Shown here: piece by piece, positions 22,919 to 30,205 of the stretch
Numbering within the stretch: the stretch's first letter is position 1
Layout of the letters: each line of letters begins with the position of its first letter
Source of the DNA: Verrucomicrobiales bacterium
GTDB taxonomy: Bacteria > Verrucomicrobiota > Verrucomicrobiia > Limisphaerales > UBA9464
Reading direction: 5' to 3'
Assembly (NCBI GenBank): GCA_016793645.1
Contig: JAEUHD010000383.1
Coordinates: 1-33,830, forward strand
DNA: 33,830 bases
Made by a program: the position numbers and the translations under genes
The notes under the pieces: model-generated
Databases searched by the model: none
Told to the model about the DNA's origin: nothing
Seen by the model: only the letters and a program-made list of their open reading frames with translations

Positions 22919-24091
22919 TCAAACCGGGGGAATGACATCCAACGGCTTTCGGGCCTCCACCTCGCGCTCCAGCCGGTCCGTGTCCCCGGGAAGCGGCATG
23001 GGCAGGAAGATTTGGAACGTGGCACCGCACCCCGATTCGCTGCGGACAGCCATTCGACCGCCGTGGTCCTGGACAATGCGGTCGCAGATGGCCAGCCCCA
23101 ATCCGGTCCCGTGATCCTTCCCAAAGGTGAAGAAGGGCTCAAACAGCCGGGGCAGATTCTGCGTGGGAATGCCCGGACCGTTGTCGGAGAATTCGGTGAG
23201 CACCTGGGTGGGCGTCACCTCGAACCTCAGGGTGATCGTCGGATCCTTCTGCCCCACCATCGCGTCGTAGGCGTTTTGGGCGAGGTTGTGAAACACCCGG
23301 GCGAAGCGGGCTCCATCCAGCCGGACCCGCACCGCAGGCAGCGCCCCATCCACCACCAGTCGGACACCCCGCTGCCCCGCCCCGGCCTCCAGATCCAGCA
23401 GTGCGTCCCGGAGAAAATCCGCATAGACCACCTTCGGAAGCACCGTCGTGACCTGCGTCCCGCGCGTGAAATCGACGATCTCCTGCATCATCCGGTTCAG
23501 GATGCCGATCTGCTTCTGGACCCGATCCCTCGCCTGGCGCCGTGAGGCGGGACTCGCGGTTTCGGATGCCGCCATTTCCGCAGCGATGCCGATCACATTC
23601 AGCGGATTCCTGAAATCATGCACAAAGCTGCGCATCAACCGCTCGACCAGCGACAACCGTTCGCTCCGGAGGGTCTCCTTCAGGAACCGTTGATTGAATT
23701 CGCGAAGTCTCAGGCTCGCATCCCGCACCAGCATCGCCCCCGCCAGTGGCGTCCGCTCCACGATCCGCTGGATGAGATCCAACGAAACGAACAGACAATC
23801 CAGGGATTCACGGACCAGCGCCGTCGCCGACCGTGGCTCCCCATCGTACACGGCCATTTCCCCGAAGTAGTCCCCCGACTCCATTTGGGAGAGCACGCAG
23901 TTCTGTCCCGTCGGCAGCCGGGTCACAATGGACACCGCGCCCTCCAGGATGATGTACAACCCGTCGCCGGGTGCCCCTTCGTGAAACACCTCCTCGTCCA
24001 CGGCAAACCGCTGGCGCCGTCCCTCGGAGCGGATGAGTTCAACATCCTCGGCCGACAGATTGCGGCAGAATCGGGTGGCGGAAAGGTCCAT
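22919..24091 (-). CDS. Sensor histidine kinase with N-terminal cyclic-nucleotide-binding domain
   Basis: A 390-residue soluble kinase from the ATG at 24091; the frame stays open for another 231 codons upstream, but those lie antisense to the divergent SET gene. Residues about 1-120 form a cyclic-nucleotide-binding domain: GDGLYIILEGAVSIV and the phosphate-binding cassette FGEMAVYDGEPRSATA (76-91), with Glu78 and Arg87 that normally hold the ribose and cyclic phosphate. The dimerisation domain has His158 in SFVHDFRNPLNVIGIAAE. The ATPase part shows HNLAQNAYDA (N box), FSDNGPGI (G1), FEPFFTFG and GTGLGLAI (G2). No membrane segment is seen, so it should sense an internal signal, possibly cAMP or cGMP. 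No response regulator is adjacent. It is divergent from a SET-domain gene. Confidence 0.9.
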   Translation of the reverse strand: MDLSATRFCRNLSAEDVELIRSEGRRQRFAVDEEVFHEGAPGDGLYIILEGAVSIVTRLPTGQNCVLSQMESGDYFGEMAVYDGEPRSATALVRESLDCLFVSLDLIQRIVERTPLAGAMLVRDASLRLREFNQRFLKETLRSERLSLVERLMRSFVHDFRNPLNVIGIAAEMAASETASPASRRQARDRVQKQIGILNRMMQEIVDFTRGTQVTTVLPKVVYADFLRDALLDLEAGAGQRGVRLVVDGALPAVRVRLDGARFARVFHNLAQNAYDAMVGQKDPTITLRFEVTPTQVLTEFSDNGPGIPTQNLPRLFEPFFTFGKDHGTGLGLAICDRIVQDHGGRMAVRSESGCGATFQIFLPMPLPGDTDRLEREVEARKPLDVIPPV

Positions 24092-24250
24092 GCGTCTCGG
24101 CTTCCAGGATTGGCGACTCCCGGAACATGGCGATTCCCGCCGCCGGTTGCACGTCCGGAATCCAGGGACGACCGATCCCTTCCCTCGGGATCCGTGGGTG
24201 ATTCCCCGACTGGATCCGTGACGACGACGACGACATCCTCGCGGGCGCCA

Positions 24251-24640
24251 ATGATGCTGATCCGAACCGTCGTCCGCCCCAGTTCCATTCACGGCATGGG
24301 CCTCTTCGCCGTGGAGCGCATTCCCCGGGGAACCGAAGTCTGGCGCTACGAATCCGGATTCGACCGCAGCATCCCCGGGGAAGCCGTCAACGCCCTGCCC
24401 TCCCTGGCGCGGGACCATGTCCACTGGTTCGCGTACCAGTCCCGCGAGGACGGCCAATGGATCCTGAGCGGGGACCACACCTGCTTCATGAACCATTCGG
24501 ACTCCCCGAATACCGGCACCCTCCCCGGCAGCCGTCCCCCGATCACCACCGTGGCCCTGCGGGAGATCGCCGCCGGGGAGGAACTCACCTGCGACTACCG
24601 GGCCTTCGACGCGCAGGCGATGGCGAAGCTGGGACGGTGA
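24251..24640 (+). CDS. Small SET-domain protein (putative protein methyltransferase)
   Basis: A 129-residue protein, essentially one SET domain. It has the N-terminal signature V-R-P-S-S-I-H-G-M-G-L-F-A, the SAM-binding CFMNHSDSPNT (Asn81-His82-Ser83) and the C-terminal EELTCDYRAF (109-118) that closes the active site with its Tyr. SET proteins methylate lysine side chains; bacterial targets are mostly unknown. A Cys in the CDYRAF segment is present but no full post-SET zinc cluster. The ATG at 24251 is followed immediately by another; an in-frame GTG at 24218, after a short GAC-repeat run, could extend it by 11 residues. It is divergent from the cyclic-nucleotide-binding kinase, so regulation may be shared. 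Confidence 0.85.
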   Translation: MMLIRTVVRPSSIHGMGLFAVERIPRGTEVWRYESGFDRSIPGEAVNALPSLARDHVHWFAYQSREDGQWILSGDHTCFMNHSDSPNTGTLPGSRPPITTVALREIAAGEELTCDYRAFDAQAMAKLGR

Positions 24641-24650
24641 ACCCTGGATC

Positions 24651-26174
24651 TCAGGTCCACAATTGGCGGTCGAGGGATCGATACTGCACCGCCTCAAACA
24701 CGTCGTCCTGGGAGACGGCATCGCGTCCGGAAAGATCCGCAATGGTGCGCGCAACCTTGAGGATGCGGTCATGCGCCCGGGCACTCAGATGGAGGTCGGC
24801 CACCGCATGCCCCAGCAGGGTCACGGTGACGGCATCCAGGGCGACATGCGCCTTCAGTTCCCGGGGCCCCATCCGGGCGTTGCACGTCACGCGCCCACCG
24901 GCGAAGCGCCGTCGTTGCAGATCCCGGGCGGCCACCACGCGGGCACGAACGGATGCACTCGACTCCCCGGGAACCGCACGACTGAGATCCGCGAACTTCA
25001 CCGCCGGGACCTCCACATGCAGGTCGATGCGATCCAGCAGCGGACCCGAGATCCGGCCCAGATAATTCTGAATCTCCCGGGGAGAGGACCGGCTCTCCGA
25101 GGGCATCTTGCCGTCAGGGGTCGGATTCATCGCCGCAGCGAGCATGAACTGCGACGGAAAGGTCATCGTGCCGGCCGCACGGGAAATCGTCACCCGGCCC
25201 TCCTCCAAGGGTTGCCGCATGGTTTCCAGAACGGATCTCCGAAACTCGGGCAGTTCATCCAGGAAGAGGACGCCGTGGTGGGCGAGCGAAATCTCCCCCG
25301 GCGTAGGATTCATGCTGCCCCCCAGCAATCCCGCATCACTCGCCGTGTGGTGGGGGGTGCGAAACGGCCGGGTGGTCACCAGCGGTTGTCCCGGGCCCAG
25401 CAGACCACAAATGCTGTGGATCTGGGTCGTCTCCAGCGCCTCCTCCAGGGTCAGCGGCGGCAGGATCGTCGGGAGTCGCCGCGCCAGCATGCTTTTCCCC
25501 GTACCCGGTGGTCCGATGAGGAGAATGTTGTGCCCCCCGGCCGCGGCGATTTCCAAGGCCCGCTTCACCGATTCCTGACCGCGGACATCCATCATGTCCA
25601 CGTCGTCCGCCGGCGGCTTCGCGAAGAGGGCATCCACATCAACCCGAACCGGGGGCAGTTCCAGCGTCCCTTCCAGAAAGGAGGCCGCATCCCGGAGATT
25701 CCCCACGGGAATGACGTCGAGTCCGGACACCACCGCCGCCTCCGTGGCGTTCTCCTGCGGGACCAGGATTCCCCGCCGCCCGGTCGCCCGGGCATGGAGT
25801 GCGATGGGCAGGACGCCACGCACCGGACGCAGCCCGCCGGTCAGCGCCAACTCCCCCACCAAAACAAAATCCTCAAGGCGATGAGCCTCGATCTGTTCGG
25901 TGGCCGCCAGGATTCCGATCCCGATGGGCAGGTCAAAACTCGGGCCTTCCTTGCGGGAGTCCGCGGGAGCGAGATTGATGGTGGTGCGCCCCATCGGGAA
26001 CTTGAACCCGGAGTTGGTGACGGCCGTCAGGACGCGATCCCGGGACTCCTTCACCGCAGCGTCCGGCAGCCCAACGATGACGATGGCGGTGTTGCCAAAA
26101 CTGGAATCCACCTCGACCTCCACGGACGAGGCCTCCACACCCTGGACCGTTGCCGAGTAAATCTGGGCGAGCAC
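24651..26174 (-). CDS. comM: YifB/ComM family Mg-chelatase-like AAA+ ATPase
   Basis: A 507-residue protein. The family starts M-L-A-x-x-x-S-A-T-V-Q-G-V-E-A, so the GTG at 26174 is chosen; a TTG at 26210 could extend it by 12 residues. The N-terminal domain shows IVIVGLPDAAVKESRDRV and SFDLPIGIGIL, as in ComM. The AAA+ domain has Walker A GPPGTGKSML and Walker B GVLFLDELPEF, with RPFRTPHHTASDAGLLGG between them, and a C-terminal Mg-chelatase-like part (ARAHDRILKVARTIADLSG). In Gram-negative bacteria ComM is a hexameric helicase that promotes branch migration during natural transformation; the symbol is by family and competence here is unproven. It is divergent from a small lipoprotein gene. 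Confidence 0.93.
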   Translation of the reverse strand: MLAQIYSATVQGVEASSVEVEVDSSFGNTAIVIVGLPDAAVKESRDRVLTAVTNSGFKFPMGRTTINLAPADSRKEGPSFDLPIGIGILAATEQIEAHRLEDFVLVGELALTGGLRPVRGVLPIALHARATGRRGILVPQENATEAAVVSGLDVIPVGNLRDAASFLEGTLELPPVRVDVDALFAKPPADDVDMMDVRGQESVKRALEIAAAGGHNILLIGPPGTGKSMLARRLPTILPPLTLEEALETTQIHSICGLLGPGQPLVTTRPFRTPHHTASDAGLLGGSMNPTPGEISLAHHGVLFLDELPEFRRSVLETMRQPLEEGRVTISRAAGTMTFPSQFMLAAAMNPTPDGKMPSESRSSPREIQNYLGRISGPLLDRIDLHVEVPAVKFADLSRAVPGESSASVRARVVAARDLQRRRFAGGRVTCNARMGPRELKAHVALDAVTVTLLGHAVADLHLSARAHDRILKVARTIADLSGRDAVSQDDVFEAVQYRSLDRQLWT

Positions 26175-26328
26175 ATCTCCAACCTGCCGGGCCGTCCGCT
26201 CGAGGGTCAAGAAGCCGACCCCGAATCAAGCCTCGCCAGATTTGGGGAGCCGAATCCGCGGGACAAAACCCACCCGGGCATCCTGTCGGAGAGTCGACAT
26301 TGGGGCCTGTCCGTCGGAACCTTGGGGC

Positions 26329-26835
26329 ATGCTGAATGGCAGTCCCGAAGTGACCACTTGCCCCAGGCCCCACCCGCGTCGAGCCGCCCCTGCGGGGCTT
26401 CTTTTGCTTCTGATGACCTTCGCACCCGGGTGCGAATACCTGGCGCCTCCCCATCAGGAATGGACCGAGGCTCGCATCGTGGGGACGGTCGTGGATGGCG
26501 AGACCCATTCCCCCATCCCCGGTGCCAAGATCACCCGGGTCCGTCCCAACGCCCCCAACACGGGTGGGTTCGGGGATCGCGACAAGGGCGGCCCGCAAAT
26601 GGTCGATCAACCGGCGGTGGCGACCTCCGGCTCCTCGGGGAGGTTTGAATTGGAGGCGGTCAAGACCGCCTACCTCCTCCTCGACAGCTTCCCGGATTAT
26701 GCCGTCACGATCCGAGTCCAGGCCGAGGGCTACCAAACCCTGCAGCGTTACTTCACCAACGTGACCTATGCGAACGGGGACAAGAAGACGGTTCCCATCA
26801 TCGAAGCGGGGGATATTGCTCTCCGAAGAAAATAG
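26329..26835 (+). CDS. Lipoprotein with carboxypeptidase regulatory-like beta domain
   Basis: A 168-residue protein from the ATG at 26329, chosen because it gives a proper signal: a basic stretch RPHPRRAAPAG, a hydrophobic core LLLLLMTFAP and Cys35 in a lipobox-like FAPGC, so a membrane-anchored lipoprotein is likely. The body has the carboxypeptidase-D regulatory-like fold pattern: RIVGTVVDGETHSPIPGAKI, then GSSGRFELEAV and DYAVTIRVQAEGYQTLQR. This fold usually serves as a binding or structural module in exported proteins. There is no enzyme domain. It is divergent from the comM-like gene. A direct repeat TTGGGGC, 22 bp apart, occurs just before the start (26300-26306 and 26322-26328) and may be chance. 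Confidence 0.72.
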   Translation: MLNGSPEVTTCPRPHPRRAAPAGLLLLLMTFAPGCEYLAPPHQEWTEARIVGTVVDGETHSPIPGAKITRVRPNAPNTGGFGDRDKGGPQMVDQPAVATSGSSGRFELEAVKTAYLLLDSFPDYAVTIRVQAEGYQTLQRYFTNVTYANGDKKTVPIIEAGDIALRRK

Positions 26836-27027
26836 GGCCGGGCAAGACGCCGGCCCGGCCCCGAGGATGTCTCCCCAAGGTGCCTTGGAAGCGATGTCGG
26901 TGACCCCAAACCGGTCGCGGCGACCACGGTCTGCAGGTGGTTGAAGACCTCGCGGGGAGATCCATCGTCAATGACCGTCAACGTCCGGCTTGTATTGTAC
27001 ACGGGATCCGTTATTCCCTTCACCACA

Positions 27028-27411
27028 ATGCCTCGGGTTCAAGAAATCAGGTTGCTGATCGTCGGGACCCTCCTGGCTTTGTGCACGTCGTTCGAGGCGG
27101 ACGCGGGCGGCATGTTTCTGGGCAGCACGGACGAACTCAGTTCCTCCTCCCAGCCAAACGCACCGACGGGACTCGTCGTCAGCCAACCGCCAGGCGTCAC
27201 GGAGTGCCGCCCCCAATGGCCTGGGGACATGGGGAACCTGGAACAGGAGAGCTATCGCGCGGTGTTCCAATCGACCCCGCCACCGACGCGGATGACGTTC
27301 ACGCCGCTCAGCAGCGTTCCCGAACCGACTGCAGCCATCGCAGGAGCCGGTTTGGTCTGCATCCTCGTCGCCGCCGTGCACCGGAGGCGCCGTACCATTC
27401 AGCGCGGATAG
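27028..27411 (+). CDS. PEP-CTERM sorting-signal protein, small
   Basis: A 127-residue exported protein. A signal peptide covers about 1-27 (EIRLLIVGTLLALCTSFEADAGG). The C-terminus shows the PEP-CTERM tripartite signal: S-V-P-E-P-T, a hydrophobic helix AIAGAGLVCILVAAV, then a basic HRRRR cluster. Exosortase cleaves such signals and the protein is then placed at the surface. The short middle part is Ser/Pro-rich with no fold I recognise. Exosortase genes are not in the window, but the exopolysaccharide cluster at 1-5355 fits the known PEP-CTERM association. Two earlier in-frame starts (ATG 26971 and TTG 26941) exist but add no signal. A weak promoter-like pair, ATGACC (26971-26976) and TATTGT (26993-26998), precedes it. 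Confidence 0.75.
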   Translation: MPRVQEIRLLIVGTLLALCTSFEADAGGMFLGSTDELSSSSQPNAPTGLVVSQPPGVTECRPQWPGDMGNLEQESYRAVFQSTPPPTRMTFTPLSSVPEPTAAIAGAGLVCILVAAVHRRRRTIQRG

Positions 27412-27697
27412 CTCACGCGCGACGCCGCAAGGCGGCCGAAGCGATTCCGAAACGGTCCTATCCCCACCCCTGGATGCCTCTTCGGGCGGTTCGTAATCAC
27501 GTCCGCGAACCCCACCGCAGACGAACGAACCGATCACCAAGCCCATGCCGCGCCCTGATGATCCATCAGCCTCAACTATTCCGGGGATTCACGGCGCGAA
27601 GGACAAGGCGGGGACCCATTTCCCAAATCGATCGACCTGCGAAGCCCCTGACTTGAAACTCCAATTCCTGCAAGCCTTGCGCCCCAGGTTTCGAAGT
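27412..27697. other. Intergenic region between PEP-CTERM gene and tRNA-Asn
   Basis: 286 bp without a convincing gene. A small GCCGC-AAG-GCGGC hairpin with no T-run lies just after the PEP-CTERM stop. I found no copy of the tRNA-Asn 3' end that would suggest an integration scar, and no other structure I can support. Confidence 0.5.
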
Positions 27698-27772
27698 TGG
27701 CTCCAGAGGTAGGACTCGAACCTACAACATCACGGTTAACAGCCGCGTGCTCTACCATTGAGCTACTCTGGA
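27698..27772 (-). tRNA. tRNA-Asn (GUU), CCA encoded
   Basis: The minus strand folds into a standard cloverleaf. The acceptor stem is TCCAGAG paired with CTCTGGA over 7 bp. The D arm is GCTC/GAGC around a loop with GG. The anticodon stem is CGCGG/CCGUG with loop CUGUUAA and anticodon GUU, so asparagine. The variable loop is 5 bases, and the T arm GTAGG/CCTAC has TTCGAGT in its loop. The discriminator base is G, followed by an encoded CCA. It lies downstream of the GT2 gene on the same strand, with a candidate own promoter at 27791-27820. Confidence 0.97.
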
Positions 27773-27790
27773 ACGAAACAACGGGCGCGG

Positions 27791-27820
27791 AACGTACCGG
27801 GGGGCTTTGCGCACCGTCAA
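27791..27820 (-). promoter_or_regulatory. Candidate tRNA-Asn promoter
   Basis: On the minus strand TTGACG (27820-27815) and TACGTT (27796-27791) are separated by 18 bp, with the tRNA 5' end 18 bases beyond. The -35 box is one base from consensus. It lies in the 57-bp gap between the GT2 stop and the tRNA. By eye only. Confidence 0.45.
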
Positions 27821-27829
27821 AGGCTTTTT

Positions 27830-28555
27830 TTATCGGCGACCATCGTACCACGGCATGCACGCTTCCCGGCTCTGGACCGTGGCCTGCGGGCGGATCAGTC
27901 CGCGAAGCGCAAATCCCAAAATCTCCCGCGTGGAATAGAGACTCGCCTTGCGCGCCGACGTCAGAAGCGGCGCCGAATGGAGGATGGCAAGGCGGCGTCC
28001 GGACTTCCGCGCCAGGGGCTTCAACCGCTTGGACAGGTCAATCTCCTCCGCGGCAAACAACGCGAGGTTGAAACCGCCGACGCGCTCAAAGGCCGCCCGC
28101 TCGACAAAAATAAACGATCCGGCCATCCACCGAAGACAGCGGCTCGTGCAGTTCCAAAGCCCGGTCATCAGACGCAGGGCCAACCCGCCGCCATCCAGAC
28201 GCACCGTACTGCCCCCGCCCAGAACGCGCCCCGATTCGATGGCCCGCGCGACCGCATCAAACAAGGCCGCCGTGGGCCGGGAATCGGCATCCACAAAGAC
28301 CAGCCACTCCCCGGTGGCCGCGGCCGCCCCGGTATTCCTGGCGCGTCCGATCTGGTTGATCGGCTCAAAAACCACCTTCGCCCCCGACTGTCGGGCGATC
28401 TCGGCGGTCCGATCCGTGGAATTGTTGTCGCACACCACCACTTCCGACTCCCATCCGCGCCGCCGAAATCCGTCCAACGCCTCCCCGATCGCGCCCAGGG
28501 TGGCCGCGATGAGCTTCTCCTCGTTGAAGGCGGGAATGACGACCGAAATTCGCAT
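27830..28555 (-). CDS. Glycosyltransferase family 2
   Basis: A 241-residue GT-A protein, ending in TAA at 27832-27830. The N-terminus ISVVIPAFNEEKLIAATLGAI is a classic GT2 start, followed by VVVCDNNSTDRTAEIA (nucleotide contact) and the metal-binding LVFVDADSRP. The acceptor part has a hydrophobic stretch and the acidic AAEEIDLSKRL motif that usually supplies the catalytic base. There is no clear transmembrane segment, so it probably works at the cytoplasmic face of the membrane. Donor and acceptor are unknown. It follows the rhodanese gene after 67 bp and precedes tRNA-Asn; it is not part of the exopolysaccharide cluster at the other end of the window. Confidence 0.92.
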   Translation of the reverse strand: MRISVVIPAFNEEKLIAATLGAIGEALDGFRRRGWESEVVVCDNNSTDRTAEIARQSGAKVVFEPINQIGRARNTGAAAATGEWLVFVDADSRPTAALFDAVARAIESGRVLGGGSTVRLDGGGLALRLMTGLWNCTSRCLRWMAGSFIFVERAAFERVGGFNLALFAAEEIDLSKRLKPLARKSGRRLAILHSAPLLTSARKASLYSTREILGFALRGLIRPQATVQSREACMPWYDGRR

Positions 28556-28622
28556 CGGCGAGGGGGAAACCGTACGCTTCAGGGTGGAATGAAATCCAGG
28601 TCGGGGCCCCGGAACCAGTCCC

Positions 28623-29042
28623 CTACTTGACCAGCGGCTTGCCCGCGTCCGTCCAGGCCCCGAGCCCCCCGTCGAGATTCACCACGTTCGTGAATCCGAG
28701 GCTGATCATCTTGGTGCAGGCCTTGGCACTCCTCCCTCCGGCCGCGCAATGCACCAGGTAGGTCTTGGACTTGTCGAGCTTGGCCACCTCCGCCGCAAAA
28801 TTCGCGGATCGATAGTCGAGGAGCTTTGCATCGGGAAGGTGCCCTTCGGCGTACTCCACCGGGGTGCGGACATCGAGAACCACCGTGTTGGTCCCGCCCC
28901 GGAGCTTGTCAAACTCCGCAGGGCTGACATTGCGGGGCGCGGCGGCCGTCGCCGGGACCGGGGAAGCCGGGGCGGCGATCTGGGCCGACGACGAAAAGGA
29001 GGCCAGGCCGAGGCCCAGCAGAAGGAGAACGAGGGATTTCAT
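28623..29042 (-). CDS. Exported rhodanese-like domain protein
   Basis: A 139-residue protein from the ATG at 29042; six more in-frame codons upstream would only add an Arg-rich tail. The signal peptide is MKSLVLLLLGLGLASFSSSA, with the mature protein beginning near AQIAAP. A single rhodanese domain follows: VVLDVRTPVEYAEGHLPDA and the active-site loop with Cys99 in VHCAAGGRSAKA, where the six residues after the Cys form the usual loop. Rhodaneses carry persulfide sulfur or act as binding modules; the catalytic Cys suggests the former. Being periplasmic, it could serve sulfur or redox handling. It is divergent from the phosphotransacetylase gene with a 105-bp gap. Confidence 0.9.
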   Translation of the reverse strand: MKSLVLLLLGLGLASFSSSAQIAAPASPVPATAAAPRNVSPAEFDKLRGGTNTVVLDVRTPVEYAEGHLPDAKLLDYRSANFAAEVAKLDKSKTYLVHCAAGGRSAKACTKMISLGFTNVVNLDGGLGAWTDAGKPLVK

Positions 29043-29147
29043 GTCAGGACGCCTGCGCAATGAACGTCACCAGGAGGCCTCTGGCAATCCCGGACACGCG
29101 TCCGGATGGCCATTGCAGTTTGGGACGGCGTCGCGTACACCCCGCGC

Positions 29148-30203
29148 ATGCGGTTCATCGGAGGGGTCTACGAAAAACTCCAGCGGCATCCCAAGCGGAT
29201 TGTCTTTCCAGAAGGCACGGAACCCCGGGTGCTTCAGGCGGCCCGGCAGTTCTATTCCCTGCGCCTCGGCGTTCCAATCCTGCTCGGCGACCGGGCGGAG
29301 GTAAAACGGGCGGCGGAACAGCTGAACGTGGTCCTCGAAGGAATCCGCATCATCAATCCGGCCCAGAGCCCGGATCTCGACAACTTCGTCAAGCGGTTCG
29401 TGATGTTGCGTCGCGGCAAGGGAATTGCCGAGGAGGAGGCGCGGGAAGCCATGATCAAACCCAATTACTTCGGGGCGATGATGGTGGCGATGCGGCAGGC
29501 CGACGGCCTGGTCTCCGGCACCAACGAGATTTCCGGCAGCGTCCTGCGGCCCCTGTTCCAGATCATCAAGGTGGCGCCGAAGACCATGACCGCGTCGTCC
29601 TGCATGGTGATGGAGGTCGAGGACACCCGTTTCGGCGAAAAGGGCGTCCTGTTCATGGGCGATTGCGGGGTGATTCCCGATCCCTCGGTCGAGCAGCTCG
29701 CGGATATCGGACTGAACATCGCCCGACTGGCGCGCCAGATTGTGGGAACCCGTCCGCGCGTGGCATTCCTGAGCTATTCCACCAAGGGAAGCGCGGCCCA
29801 CCCCTCGGTATTGAAGGTTCGGGCCGCCACCGCCCTCGCGGCCCAAAAGGCGAAGGAGAGTGGTTTCGAGGCGGAGATCGATGGCGAGATGCAGGTGGAT
29901 GCCGCCCTGATGCCCGACATCGCGGTGCGAAAGCTTCCCGAAAGCCGGGTCGCGGGCCGTGCCAACGTGCTGGTGTTCCCGGACCTCAACTCCGGCAACA
30001 TCGCGCACAAACTCATCCAGCACATCGCCCGGGCGAACGCCTATGGACAGATCCTGCTCGGACTGGACCGGCCGGCCGCGGACGTCTCCCGGGGCAGCAG
30101 CGCGCACGACATCCTCGGCGTCGCCGCCATCGTCGGACTGCAAAGCATCGAGTATCAGCAGCTTTATCCCGGTGCCGGTGAAGCCCTGCCCGGCGAGGCG
30201 TAA
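29148..30203 (+). CDS. pta: Phosphate acetyltransferase catalytic protein (PTA_PTB)
   Basis: A 351-residue protein from the ATG at 29148; a start at 29106 would add 14 residues unlike the family. It converts acetyl-CoA and phosphate to acetyl phosphate and CoA, reversibly. Family features include RIVFPEGTEPRVLQAARQF at the start, then DGLVSGTNEISGSVLRPLFQ, MGDCGVIPDPSVEQLADI and VFPDLNSGNIAHKL. The length fits a short, single-domain Pta without the N-terminal regulatory part found in long Pta enzymes. That regulatory part is encoded by the next gene, 2 bp downstream. No acetate kinase gene lies in the window. Phosphobutyryl- or another acyltransferase specificity cannot be ruled out. Confidence 0.9.
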   Translation: MRFIGGVYEKLQRHPKRIVFPEGTEPRVLQAARQFYSLRLGVPILLGDRAEVKRAAEQLNVVLEGIRIINPAQSPDLDNFVKRFVMLRRGKGIAEEEAREAMIKPNYFGAMMVAMRQADGLVSGTNEISGSVLRPLFQIIKVAPKTMTASSCMVMEVEDTRFGEKGVLFMGDCGVIPDPSVEQLADIGLNIARLARQIVGTRPRVAFLSYSTKGSAAHPSVLKVRAATALAAQKAKESGFEAEIDGEMQVDAALMPDIAVRKLPESRVAGRANVLVFPDLNSGNIAHKLIQHIARANAYGQILLGLDRPAADVSRGSSAHDILGVAAIVGLQSIEYQQLYPGAGEALPGEA

Positions 30204-30205
30204 CC

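Noticed and set aside
24663..26648. 661-codon open frame on the plus strand through the comM-like gene
   Set aside because: Antisense to a Walker A/B-containing AAA ATPase; Arg/His/Gly-rich translation with no domain.
26835..26856. GGGCCGG/CCGGCCC hairpin just after the lipoprotein stop, considered as a terminator
   Set aside because: The stem is only 7 bp with an 8-base loop and no T-run follows, so it cannot be called an intrinsic terminator.
27412..27772. Possible mobile-element integration site at the tRNA-Asn gene
   Set aside because: No duplicated tRNA 3' end, integrase gene or change in base composition was found nearby.
27697..28071. Plus-strand frame whose translation begins with GLEPTTSRLTAAC
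   Set aside because: This peptide is the well-known false translation of the tRNA T-arm and anticodon region; the tRNA-Asn gene explains it.
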